Source: Patiriisocius sp047731265
Lineage (GTDB): Bacteria; Bacteroidota; Bacteroidia; Flavobacteriales; Flavobacteriaceae
Assembly: GCF_047731265.1 (NCBI RefSeq)
Contig: NZ_CP159835.1
Location: 1,364,001-1,428,000, forward strand
DNA: 64,000 bases
Reading direction: 5' to 3'
Part shown: positions 55,279-63,507 of the stretch, piece after piece
Layout of the letters: every line of letters starts with the position of its first letter
Position numbering within the stretch: position 1 is the first letter of the stretch
The notes under the pieces: generated by a model
Database searches by the model: none
Seen by the model: the letters and a program-made list of their open reading frames with translations, nothing else
Told to the model about the DNA's origin: nothing
Translations under genes and position numbers: made by a program

Positions 55279-58200
55279 ATGGCAACAAAATTTAGAGAGC
55301 ACAAAGGGTTAAATCTTCCACAACTGGGAGAAGACATACTCAATTTTTGGAAAGAAGAGCACATTTTTGAAAAGAGTATTGCCATTCGCGAAGGGGCGGA
55401 GCCGTTCGTGTTTTTTGAAGGTCCGCCGTCTGCAAACGGTTTGCCTGGGATTCATCACGTAATGGCGCGTGCTATAAAAGATATATTTTGTCGCTATAAA
55501 ACGCAGAAAGGGTTTAAAGTAGACCGTAAAGCAGGATGGGATACCCATGGGTTGCCTATAGAACTTGGTGTTGAAAAAGAATTGGGGATTACCAAAGAAG
55601 ATATTGGCAATAAAATCTCTGTAGAAGATTATAATGCAGCCTGCCGCAAAGCCGTAATGCGCTATACAGATGTGTGGAATAAAGTAACTGAAAGCTACGG
55701 CTATTGGGTAGATATGGAAGACCCATACATTACCTACGAGCCTAAATATATGGAATCTGTTTGGTGGCTGTTAAAACAGATTTACAACAAAGACTTATTA
55801 TACAAAGGCTACACCATACAGCCTTACTCGCCAAAGGCAGGTACTGGTTTAAGCAGTCACGAATTAAACCAACCAGGCACCTATCAAGATGTGACTGATA
55901 CTACGGTAGTAGCACAGTTTAAAGCGGTAGAAAGTTCGCTGCCAGAATTTCTTAAAAAGTACGATAACCTTAATTTCATTGCTTGGACAACGACGCCTTG
56001 GACCTTGCCTTCCAATACCGCATTAACCGTGGGGGCTAAGATTGACTATGTGGTAGTCGCTACTTATAATCAATACACGTTTGAACCTGTCCATGTTATT
56101 TTGGCAAAGAACTTGGTTGGAAAGCAATTTACTGGGAAGTATGCTCAAACCGAGGATCTTGAAGTTTTAAAAAGCTACTCAAAAGAAGATAAAAATATTC
56201 CATTCTTTATGGCTGAAGAGTGCAAAGGAGCGGCGCTTTTAGAGATTAGATACGAGCAATTATTAGACTATGCCACTCCAGATGCTGGTGATGAAAATGC
56301 ATATAGAGTGATTGCAGGAGATTTTGTAACGACGGAAGATGGAACCGGAATTGTTCATACCGCACCCACCTTTGGGGCAGATGATGCGCTGGTTGCAAAA
56401 CAAGCGGTGCCAGAGGTGCCACCAATGCTTGTAAAAGATGAGAACGGTAATTTAGTTCCACTAGTTAATTTACAAGGAAAGTTTAGACCGGAACTAGGAG
56501 AATTTGCTGGCAAGTACGTTAAGAATGAATACTATGCAGATGGCGAAGCGCCAGAGCGAAGTATTGATGTTGAGTTGGCGATAAAACTTAAGATCGAAAA
56601 CAAAGCATTTAAAGTTGAAAAATACGTTCACAGTTATCCAAACTGTTGGCGAACAGACAAGCCTATTTTATACTATCCTTTAGACTCGTGGTTTATAAAA
56701 GTAACCGAGTTTAAAGATAGAATGCACGAGCTTAACAAAACCATTAACTGGAAACCAAAATCTACAGGAGAAGGGCGTTTTGGAAATTGGTTGGCAAATG
56801 CAAACGACTGGAATTTATCACGGTCGCGGTATTGGGGAATCCCATTGCCACTTTGGAGAACTGAGGATGGTACAGAAGAGATTATTATTGGTTCGGTCGA
56901 AGAATTAAAAGCCGAAATGGCACGCGCCGTGCAAGCAGGTTTTATGGCAAAAGATATTTTTGAGGCCTTTGAAGTGGGAAATAATTCCGAAGAAAACTAT
57001 GCTGCCATAGACCTTCATAAAAATATTGTGGACGGTATTGTTTTAGTTTCGGCTTCCGGAAAACCAATGAACCGCGAGGCAGATTTGATTGATGTTTGGT
57101 TTGATAGTGGCGCTATGCCATATGCGCAATGGCACTATCCTTTTGAAAATAAAGAGAAAGTAGAGCAAACATGGCGCAAGGCAGATTTTATTGCGGAAGG
57201 GGTGGACCAAACGAGAGGATGGTTTTATACTATGCACGCGATTGCTACCATTATTTTTGATGATATAGCCTATAAAAATGTAGTGAGTAACGGCTTGGTA
57301 CTCGATAAAAACGGGCAGAAAATGTCCAAGAGATTGGGGAATGCTGCAGATCCTTTTGAGGTACTTGATCAATATGGGCCGGATGCTACACGCTGGTATA
57401 TGATTAGTAATGCAAACCCTTGGGACAATCTTAAATTTGATCTCGACGGAATAAGTGAGGTACGTAACAAGTTCTTTGGAACGCTATACAATACCTATAA
57501 CTTTTTCGCCATGTATGCCAACCTAGATAGTTTTAGCTATGATGAGGAAGAGATTGCTTTAGAAGAAAGACCTGAAATAGACCGTTGGATTTTAAGCGAA
57601 TTAAATACTTTAATTGCTACGGTGGATGCTGCATTTAATGACTATGAACCCACCAAAGCAGCACGAGCAATTAATGCCTTTGTGCAAGAAAACTTGAGCA
57701 ACTGGTTTGTGCGATTGAGCAGAAGACGTTATTGGAAAGGAAGCTATGGGACTGATAAAATTTCGGCGTATCAAACCTTGTATACTTGTTTAATTACGGT
57801 ATCAAAACTAGGAGCGCCTATCGCACCTTTTTTTATGGATCGTTTGTATAAAGATTTAACCGAAGCCCGTTTTTCAAACATTGACGAAGCAAAAAACAGC
57901 GTTCATTTAAGTGACTTCCCTGTTGCAAACATGACTTTTGTGGATGCTGGTTTGGAACGAAGAATGCAAAAGGCACAAACCATTGCATCTTTGGTTTTGT
58001 CCTTGCGTCAAAAGGAGAAGATAAAAGTGCGTCAACCACTACAAAAAATAATGATTCCGGTTTTAGATGCTGCTGCGAGAAAAGAAATAGAAGCGGTGAG
58101 CGAATTGATTAAAAGCGAGGTAAACGTAAAGGAAATAGAATTGATTGATGAAGGTTCAGGCATACTAGTGAAACAAATAAAGCCAGACTTCAAGAAACTA

Positions 58201-58686
58201 GGGCCTCGTTTTGGAAAAGATATGAAAGCGGTTGCCGGTGTAATTCAGCAGTTTGGGCAAGAAGAAATATTATTATTGGAAAAAGAGGGGGAACTTTCGA
58301 TTATAATTTCAGAAAAAAATACTACATTGACACTTGGTGATGTGATCATTAGTTCTCAGGATATAGAGGGGTGGTTAGTCGCGAATCAAAATGGGATTAC
58401 AGTAGCATTAGACGTTATTATTACGGAAGATTTAAAAAATGAAGGAATTGCCAGAGAGTTGGTAAATCGCATTCAGAATTTAAGAAAAGACACCGGCTTT
58501 GAAGTTACTGACAGGATTGAAGTAACACTTCAAAGCAATAAAGTGCTAGAAGCTGCAGTAAATCAGAATATTGACTACATTAAAGAAGAAACATTAACAA
58601 ATACGCTCAAGTTTGAAGAAGAAATAAGCAATGGTACAGAAATAGCTTTTGATGAAATTGAAACTAAATTGAGCATTAATAAATAA
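55279..58686 (+). CDS. ileS: Isoleucyl-tRNA synthetase
   Basis: The protein has 1,135 residues from the ATG at 55279; a GTG at 55267 would add four residues and lies in a small hairpin. It charges tRNA-Ile in the cytoplasm. Class I signatures are clear: the HIGH-type motif in PSANGLPGIHHV, the editing (CP1) domain with AWTTTPWTLPSNTAL and GTGIVHTAPTFG, WFDSGAMPYAQ and the KMSKR loop (GQKMSKRLGN), then the anticodon-binding domain. Length and layout fit the eukaryote-like bacterial IleRS form (IleS2) often seen in Bacteroidetes. The DksA-like gene follows after 6 bases. Confidence 0.97.
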   Translation: MATKFREHKGLNLPQLGEDILNFWKEEHIFEKSIAIREGAEPFVFFEGPPSANGLPGIHHVMARAIKDIFCRYKTQKGFKVDRKAGWDTHGLPIELGVEKELGITKEDIGNKISVEDYNAACRKAVMRYTDVWNKVTESYGYWVDMEDPYITYEPKYMESVWWLLKQIYNKDLLYKGYTIQPYSPKAGTGLSSHELNQPGTYQDVTDTTVVAQFKAVESSLPEFLKKYDNLNFIAWTTTPWTLPSNTALTVGAKIDYVVVATYNQYTFEPVHVILAKNLVGKQFTGKYAQTEDLEVLKSYSKEDKNIPFFMAEECKGAALLEIRYEQLLDYATPDAGDENAYRVIAGDFVTTEDGTGIVHTAPTFGADDALVAKQAVPEVPPMLVKDENGNLVPLVNLQGKFRPELGEFAGKYVKNEYYADGEAPERSIDVELAIKLKIENKAFKVEKYVHSYPNCWRTDKPILYYPLDSWFIKVTEFKDRMHELNKTINWKPKSTGEGRFGNWLANANDWNLSRSRYWGIPLPLWRTEDGTEEIIIGSVEELKAEMARAVQAGFMAKDIFEAFEVGNNSEENYAAIDLHKNIVDGIVLVSASGKPMNREADLIDVWFDSGAMPYAQWHYPFENKEKVEQTWRKADFIAEGVDQTRGWFYTMHAIATIIFDDIAYKNVVSNGLVLDKNGQKMSKRLGNAADPFEVLDQYGPDATRWYMISNANPWDNLKFDLDGISEVRNKFFGTLYNTYNFFAMYANLDSFSYDEEEIALEERPEIDRWILSELNTLIATVDAAFNDYEPTKAARAINAFVQENLSNWFVRLSRRRYWKGSYGTDKISAYQTLYTCLITVSKLGAPIAPFFMDRLYKDLTEARFSNIDEAKNSVHLSDFPVANMTFVDAGLERRMQKAQTIASLVLSLRQKEKIKVRQPLQKIMIPVLDAAARKEIEAVSELIKSEVNVKEIELIDEGSGILVKQIKPDFKKLGPRFGKDMKAVAGVIQQFGQEEILLLEKEGELSIIISEKNTTLTLGDVIISSQDIEGWLVANQNGITVALDVIITEDLKNEGIARELVNRIQNLRKDTGFEVTDRIEVTLQSNKVLEAAVNQNIDYIKEETLTNTLKFEEEISNGTEIAFDEIETKLSINK

Positions 58687-58692
58687 ACTATT

Positions 58693-59073
58693 ATGGCAGG
58701 AGAAATAAAAACTAGATATGGTGATGCCGAGTTAGAAGCATTTAGAACATTGATAAAAAATAAAATCCAAGAAGCAGAAAAACAGTTAGCACTCATTGAA
58801 AGTGCCTACCGAAATGATAGCAATAACGGTACGGATGACACCTCACCTACGTTTAAAGCTTTTGATGAAGGCAGTGAAGTAATGAGTAAAGAAACTTCTT
58901 CACAACTAGCAATTCGTCAAGAGAAATTTATTCGTGATCTTAAGAATGCACTTATTCGTATTGAAAACAAAACCTATGGTATTTGCCGTGTTACCAAAAA
59001 ACTAATAAACCCTGAGCGTTTAAAATTGGTGCCACACGCAACGTTGAGTATTGAAGCTAAAAACTTGCAATAA
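58693..59073 (+). CDS. TraR/DksA-family protein
   Basis: The protein has 126 residues. An N-terminal coiled coil (AELEAFRTLIKNKIQEAEKQL) leads to the DksA C-terminal motif YGICRVTKKLINPERLKLVPHATLSI. Only one Cys of the classical four-Cys zinc finger remains. This is usual in the flavobacterial version next to ileS and lspA, which probably folds without zinc. DksA relatives bind the RNA polymerase secondary channel and tune transcription; that role here is inferred. The 6-base spacing after ileS indicates one operon. Confidence 0.85.
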   Translation: MAGEIKTRYGDAELEAFRTLIKNKIQEAEKQLALIESAYRNDSNNGTDDTSPTFKAFDEGSEVMSKETSSQLAIRQEKFIRDLKNALIRIENKTYGICRVTKKLINPERLKLVPHATLSIEAKNLQ

Positions 59074-59101
59074 AAAAGTTGCTATTTTTTATTTTCCCAC
59101 C

Positions 59102-59127
59102 TCAGGATTGTAGAAAAACAATCCTGA
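59102..59127. other. Nine-base-pair hairpin after the DksA-like gene
   Basis: TCAGGATTG pairs perfectly with CAATCCTGA around an 8-base loop. There is no T tract behind it, so it is not a standard terminator. It may stabilise the ileS-dksA transcript or be part of the leader of the next gene. Confidence 0.5.
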
Positions 59128-59163
59128 CCACTAAAGGGAGGAAATACCATATTTAAACAAATC

Positions 59164-59190
59164 AAAACCCTATGTTGATGGGTTTTTTTT
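59164..59190 (+). terminator. Terminator-like hairpin abutting the next start codon
   Basis: The stem AAAACCC / GGGTTTT with an ATGTTGAT-type loop is followed by a T8 tract that runs directly into the ATG at 59191. It has the form of an intrinsic terminator for the ileS-dksA unit. Confidence 0.6.
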
Positions 59191-59817
59191 ATGCTGAAAC
59201 TTTATACCGTTATATCATTACTGTTATTTCCAAGTATTGGATTTGCACAAAAACAATTGGAAAAAACGTTTGATGCGACTACTATTGATACTATTACAAT
59301 CGATGGCAATGGTATCTATAAGATAAACGTACAAACGGCTGTCACTACAAGCATTTCTATAATTGCAACTATTGATGGAGAAACCTACGAGAATATTGTG
59401 ATTACAAGTAAACCATCCCTTAATGAAATCACTTTTGGAGTAGGAAGTACTCCTGGATTTATTCCAGAAAATGATAAGTTAGCAGCGCATAAAATAATAG
59501 CCATCGAATTAAAAGTACTTGTCCCAGAAGACAACAATGTCACGATAGGCTCAGACATTGCTGATTTTGAGGGTTCAGGAGTGTTTAAGTGTCTTAGCGT
59601 TGCCTTGAGTCAAGGTGCTTGTACGGTGAATAACTTTAAAGGTAATGGCGTTTTCTATTCTTTACTAGGGGATCTTAAAATACAAACATTTCCAGAAGTT
59701 TCAGGCACTGCTATTTCCCAATACGGGATCGTTGAAAATACGCTCAGAAAACATCAAAAGTTTGAAATTATGGCAGAGAGCACTCATGGAAATATCTACC
59801 TAACTCAAACCAAATAA
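59191..59817 (+). CDS. Exported protein of unknown function
   Basis: The protein has 208 residues. The signal peptide is at about 1-20 (MLKLYTVISLLLFPSIGFAQ). The mature part is beta-rich with alternating hydrophobic residues (IDTITIDGNGIYKINV, ITTSISIIATIDGETYENIVI-like strands, NNVTIGSDIADFEGSG) and resembles right-handed beta-helix proteins of the DUF4097/adhesin-like kind, but no defined family is recognisable. The ATG directly follows a terminator T tract, so expression may depend on read-through. lspA begins 34 bases after its stop. Confidence 0.65.
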   Translation: MLKLYTVISLLLFPSIGFAQKQLEKTFDATTIDTITIDGNGIYKINVQTAVTTSISIIATIDGETYENIVITSKPSLNEITFGVGSTPGFIPENDKLAAHKIIAIELKVLVPEDNNVTIGSDIADFEGSGVFKCLSVALSQGACTVNNFKGNGVFYSLLGDLKIQTFPEVSGTAISQYGIVENTLRKHQKFEIMAESTHGNIYLTQTK

Positions 59818-59851
59818 TAATGTTATTTTTGCCAGCATTATTAGCCTAAAT

Positions 59852-60472
59852 ATGACCTTTAAAAAATCTATTATTGTAATTATTATAATCTTATTAATCG
59901 ATCAAATTTCTAAGATTTATATTAAAACTCATTTTCAACTCCACGAAGAAATTGTAGTATTTGATTGGTTCAGCATTCTGTTTGTAGAGAATGAAGGAAT
60001 GGCTTGGGGTGCTAAAATACCAGGGGAGTATGGTAAGCTTTTCTTGACACTTTTTAGACTCGTTGCCATTGTTGGAATAGGGTATTGGTTATGGGACAGC
60101 GCAAGAAAAAGGGCCTCCGGAATTTTATTGAGTGCTGTTGCGCTTATTTTTGCAGGTGCGCTTGGAAATATTATAGATTCTGTTTTCTACGGGATCATAT
60201 TTGACACTAGCTTGCAGAACACAGCCACTATGTTTGCTAATGACCCTTATGGAACTGTCTTTCATGGTAAAGTAGTAGATATGCTGTCTTTCCCTTTATA
60301 TGGAGGTGTTTTACCACAATGGATTCCTTTTTGGGGAGGCGAATATTTCACCTTTTTTGATCCAGTATTTAATGTTGCAGATGTTGCCATTAGTACCGGT
60401 GTAGGATTATTGCTTGTCTTTAATAAAAAAGCATTTCCTAACAAAGAGAAAGAGGAAACGCCAGTTGCTTAA
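59852..60472 (+). CDS. lspA: Lipoprotein signal peptidase (signal peptidase II)
   Basis: The protein has 206 residues. It is an inner-membrane aspartyl protease with four membrane segments that cleaves lipoprotein signal peptides. The catalytic Asp motifs are visible: GNIIDS near residue 110 and FNVADVAIS near 175. VENEGMAWG is the usual N-terminal conserved loop. An insertion between the two motifs (about 118-160) makes it longer than the E. coli enzyme, as is normal in Bacteroidetes. It overlaps the convergent 5-FCL gene by 4 bases. The window carries several lipoproteins as potential substrates. Confidence 0.95.
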   Translation: MTFKKSIIVIIIILLIDQISKIYIKTHFQLHEEIVVFDWFSILFVENEGMAWGAKIPGEYGKLFLTLFRLVAIVGIGYWLWDSARKRASGILLSAVALIFAGALGNIIDSVFYGIIFDTSLQNTATMFANDPYGTVFHGKVVDMLSFPLYGGVLPQWIPFWGGEYFTFFDPVFNVADVAISTGVGLLLVFNKKAFPNKEKEETPVA

Positions 60473-61032
60473 CTAAAGGAATATCCTTTTTTTGGAGTGG
60501 CAACGTGGTGCAAGGGAATATCAGTTTCTTCGGTCTCAAAAATAGCATCAGCTTCAAAAAAAGAAAGCCCTACAAATAATGCATTTTTGTTACACTGGGA
60601 TAAAAAGCGGTCGTAAAAACCTTTTCCGTAGCCAATTCTATTACCCTTGGTGTCAAATGCGAGCAAGGGTACAAAAACAACATCTATGACTTTTGGGTGA
60701 ATTTTAATCCCTGATACGGGTTCTGGAATTCCAAATTTTGAAACTTTCAAGGCGGTATTTTCCTGCAGGAGATAGTGCTTCATCTCCATTGTTTTAAAGT
60801 CAGATTTTGAAACAATAATGGTTTTATCCTTTCCATGTAAAATATGGAGCAGGTAATTTGTGTCTACCTCGTGGTGCTTTTCAATGGGTAAAAAAATATG
60901 ATAGTTTGTATGTTCCCAAATAGGAAGTTGAAGACAATTATTGGCAATTTTTAAACTAGCATCCTCTATTTGTTGTTCTGTAAGGTTTGTTCTTAATTCT
61001 TTGTGTTTCTTTCGTGCGCTCTTTTTGTCCAT
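60469..61032 (-). CDS. 5-formyltetrahydrofolate cyclo-ligase
   Basis: The protein has 187 residues. It converts 5-formyl-THF to 5,10-methenyl-THF with ATP. Family motifs are visible: the N-terminal basic helix KKHKELRTNLTEQQ, and FVPLLAFDTKGNRIGYGKGFYDRFL around 119-143, containing the phosphate-binding GYGKGFYDR. It is the last gene of the minus-strand RimK cluster. Its ATG directly follows the TAG of the upstream gene (TAGATG), implying coupled translation. Confidence 0.93.
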   Translation of the reverse strand: MDKKSARKKHKELRTNLTEQQIEDASLKIANNCLQLPIWEHTNYHIFLPIEKHHEVDTNYLLHILHGKDKTIIVSKSDFKTMEMKHYLLQENTALKVSKFGIPEPVSGIKIHPKVIDVVFVPLLAFDTKGNRIGYGKGFYDRFLSQCNKNALFVGLSFFEADAIFETEETDIPLHHVATPKKGYSFS

Positions 61033-62001
61033 CTAAACAATATGTTTTGAAATATGAAAGATAGCATCTCCTTGATTTACTATCGATGCTTGGTTTACAT
61101 TAATAATATAACCTTCATTGGGTGCTAGTACTTTAAAACGCATAGTGCCGTAAGGATCTGTTATCGTAGCGAGAAACTCTCCTTTCTTTACAAGCTTATT
61201 ACAGTCTATTTTAATGTGAAGCAATCCGCTTTTTTGCGCACGAATCCAAGTGCTTTTATCTATGATAACAGGAGGTTTCTTTTCTGTTGGTTTACTAAGA
61301 GTAGTTTGCAACATTTCTAGATGATTTAATACACGCATAACGCCATCCACCCCTTCTTTAACAATATGTTTATTGCTTTCTAGAGACTTTCCTCCTTCAA
61401 ACAATAGGCAAGGAATTTTTAGTTGTTCGCAAGTATTGCGGTAGGATTTTGAGGTGTTTGAAGAATAGACGGTGAAAGGTGCATTAAAAACGGTTGCTAA
61501 TGATAGTAATTGTTTGTTTTTTGGTGCAATTCTAATTTGAGCGGCATTAAATCGTTGGGCCCCGCCAGTATGAAAATCCAAGCAATAGTCTGCGTGAGGA
61601 AGAATTTCTTTTGTAAAGTAATAAGCTACGCGACTTGCTAATGATCCTGTTTTTGTTCCAGGAAAAACACGGTTGAGGTCGCGACCATCGGGAAACACTC
61701 TATCCTGATTTAAGAAACCGAAGATATTAAGGATTGGGATGCTTATAGTAGTTCCTATTTTGGGTTTGTTTATTTTCTTTGCAATAACCTGCCTAACTAT
61801 TTCTACTCCGTTAATTTCATCGCCGTGAATACCTGCTGTAAGTAATACTGTGGGCCCTGGAATTAGTGACCTTTCCACAATTACGGGGATTTCAACCTTT
61901 GTTGAGGTAAATAATTTGGCAAAGCTAAAGTTAAGCGTTTTGCTTTGACCTGGAGCAATATTCTCTCCAAGAATTATCATGGTTTTTTCCTCTGTACTCA
62001 T
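61033..62001 (-). CDS. Succinylglutamate desuccinylase/aspartoacylase family protein
   Basis: The protein has 322 residues. It is an M14-like zinc carboxypeptidase-fold amidohydrolase: GIHGDE at 58-62 (His59 and Glu62 as zinc ligands), DLNRVFPG near 128 and LDFHTGG near 160 with the third ligand His. A C-terminal beta-barrel (FLATITDPYGTMRFKVLAPNEGYI) is the family's usual lid. Members remove acyl or amino-acyl groups from amino acids. Because it lies next to rimK and a retropepsin-like gene, a role in trimming glutamate-type modifications is plausible but inferred. A separate arginine catabolism cluster (ast) is not seen here. Confidence 0.88.
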   Translation of the reverse strand: MSTEEKTMIILGENIAPGQSKTLNFSFAKLFTSTKVEIPVIVERSLIPGPTVLLTAGIHGDEINGVEIVRQVIAKKINKPKIGTTISIPILNIFGFLNQDRVFPDGRDLNRVFPGTKTGSLASRVAYYFTKEILPHADYCLDFHTGGAQRFNAAQIRIAPKNKQLLSLATVFNAPFTVYSSNTSKSYRNTCEQLKIPCLLFEGGKSLESNKHIVKEGVDGVMRVLNHLEMLQTTLSKPTEKKPPVIIDKSTWIRAQKSGLLHIKIDCNKLVKKGEFLATITDPYGTMRFKVLAPNEGYIINVNQASIVNQGDAIFHISKHIV

Positions 62002-62060
62002 GTTTTTTTATTCCTTTTTTCTATTTTGCCCTTAAATGACTTCAATGTCTAAACTACAAA

Positions 62061-62936
62061 TCAATCCACATTGCGCTCTATATATTTTATAATGATAGTA
62101 GCAATATCTTTTCCAGTAGCTTTTTCAATACCTTCTAATCCAGGAGAAGAATTTACTTCTAAGATTAAAGGACCGCGGGAGGATTGTAACATATCAACTC
62201 CTGCAATTCCTAGACCCATGGCTTTTGCTGCTTTTAATGCTGCGGTTTCTTCTTCATCGCTAAGTTCAATTACTTCTGCGGTTCCGCCACGGTGTAAATT
62301 ACTTCTAAATTCTCCTTCTTTTCCTTGTCTTTTCATTGCGCCAACTACTTGGCCATCCACAATAAAAGCGCGAATATCTGCGCCACCCGCTTCTTTGATA
62401 AATTCTTGCACGATGACTCTTGCCTGTAGATTATTAAATGCTTCGATAACAGATTCGGCAGCTTTTCTTGTTTCCGCTAGAATAACTCCAATGCCTTGTG
62501 TTCCTTCCAATAATTTAATAATAACTGGTGCCCCACCTGCTTGTTCTACAATCTCTTTTACATTTTTAGAATAGTTTGTAAAGATTGTTTTAGGCAGTCC
62601 CAAACCAGCACGAGATAAAATTTGAAGACTGCGTAATTTATCTCTAGACCTTACCAATGCAATAGACTCGGTTGTAGAAAAACAATGCATCATTTCAAAC
62701 TGTCGTACTACTGCGGTTCCATAAAAAGTAACACTAGCTCCAATGCGTGGTATTACAGCGTCTACGTTTTCAATCGTTTTTCCTTTGTAATATACTTTTG
62801 GGTTCTTTTTCTCGATTACAATATCGCACTTGGTATGATTTATAATTTCGATATCGTGTTTGCGTTTTGTCGCCGCTTCTATAAGTCGTTGTGTGGAGTA
62901 TAAATTAGCATTTGCCGAAAGGATTTTTATGTTCAT
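62061..62936 (-). CDS. rimK: RimK-family ATP-grasp glutamate ligase
   Basis: The protein has 291 residues, the normal RimK length. The N-terminal preATP-grasp domain contains VIPRIGASVTFYGTAVVRQFE. The ATP-grasp core has PVIIKLLEGTQGIGVILAE, RVIVQEFIKEAGGADIRAFIV, FRSNLHRGG and LILEVNSSPGLEGIE (Mg ligands in EVNSSPG). RimK of E. coli adds glutamates to the C-terminus of ribosomal protein S6 and can make poly-glutamate. The substrate here is not shown. It is followed 59 bases later by the desuccinylase-like gene and preceded by the retropepsin-like gene. Confidence 0.9.
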   Translation of the reverse strand: MNIKILSANANLYSTQRLIEAATKRKHDIEIINHTKCDIVIEKKNPKVYYKGKTIENVDAVIPRIGASVTFYGTAVVRQFEMMHCFSTTESIALVRSRDKLRSLQILSRAGLGLPKTIFTNYSKNVKEIVEQAGGAPVIIKLLEGTQGIGVILAETRKAAESVIEAFNNLQARVIVQEFIKEAGGADIRAFIVDGQVVGAMKRQGKEGEFRSNLHRGGTAEVIELSDEEETAALKAAKAMGLGIAGVDMLQSSRGPLILEVNSSPGLEGIEKATGKDIATIIIKYIERNVD

Positions 62937-62962
62937 TTTGTGGATTCCACTAGGCGGAATTA

Positions 62963-63424
62963 TTATTTAGTTGTTTCTGTTTTGCTACTGTTATTTTTGG
63001 CTGATTTTAATTTCATTTTATGCGAAAGATTGGTAGCGTTTATATCTATCATAAACCTCTTTGTTAAGAATTTACGTCCTAATAGTACGGGGTATTTCAT
63101 TTCGGAACGGTCGCTCAATGTTAAGAAAATAGGATATATTTTCCCAAAGAGTTCGATTTCGGTTAAAATTCTATACCGTTTTTGGGTTTGCCCATTGCTG
63201 CTTTTTATAACCCGCACGTCGTATTGATCAAAAACAAATTCTTTGCCGTGATATTGAAGCTGGTTCTCATCCAAAAACGTGCACTTTAAGAAGTCATCTT
63301 CCACTTTTATGGCGGTACAATGAATGCTAGAGGTATAAGCACCGGTATCTATTTTTACTTCAACAGCCTCTAGTTCCAATAAGGGAAAATTTGCGGTATC
63401 TATTCTTCCTATTTTTCGTTTCAA
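62963..63424 (-). CDS. RimK-associated retropepsin-like aspartic protease (RimB/DUF785)
   Basis: The protein has 153 residues with a single-domain retropepsin-like fold. The active-site motif DTGA is at 26-29 (VKIDTGAYTSSIHC), and the second family motif GRKFLTKRFMIDIN lies near 125. Such proteins are annotated as ATP-dependent zinc proteases. In Pseudomonas, RimB of this family removes glutamates added by RimK. It sits between two rimK genes, which fits the same function. The basic Lys/Ser/Thr-rich tail may vary freely. Confidence 0.85.
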   Translation of the reverse strand: MKRKIGRIDTANFPLLELEAVEVKIDTGAYTSSIHCTAIKVEDDFLKCTFLDENQLQYHGKEFVFDQYDVRVIKSSNGQTQKRYRILTEIELFGKIYPIFLTLSDRSEMKYPVLLGRKFLTKRFMIDINATNLSHKMKLKSAKNNSSKTETTK

Positions 63425-63507
63425 ATATTTTAGTTTTTAACAACGAGGGAAAGGTACTAAACTCCCTGAATACGTTTCGCTTCTACTAGAAAACTTTATG
63501 AAGATTA

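Noticed and set aside
58693..59073. Loss of zinc-finger cysteines in the DksA-like protein as a defect
   Set aside because: The single-Cys YGICRVT form is, to my knowledge, the usual flavobacterial version at this locus, so it is not a lesion.
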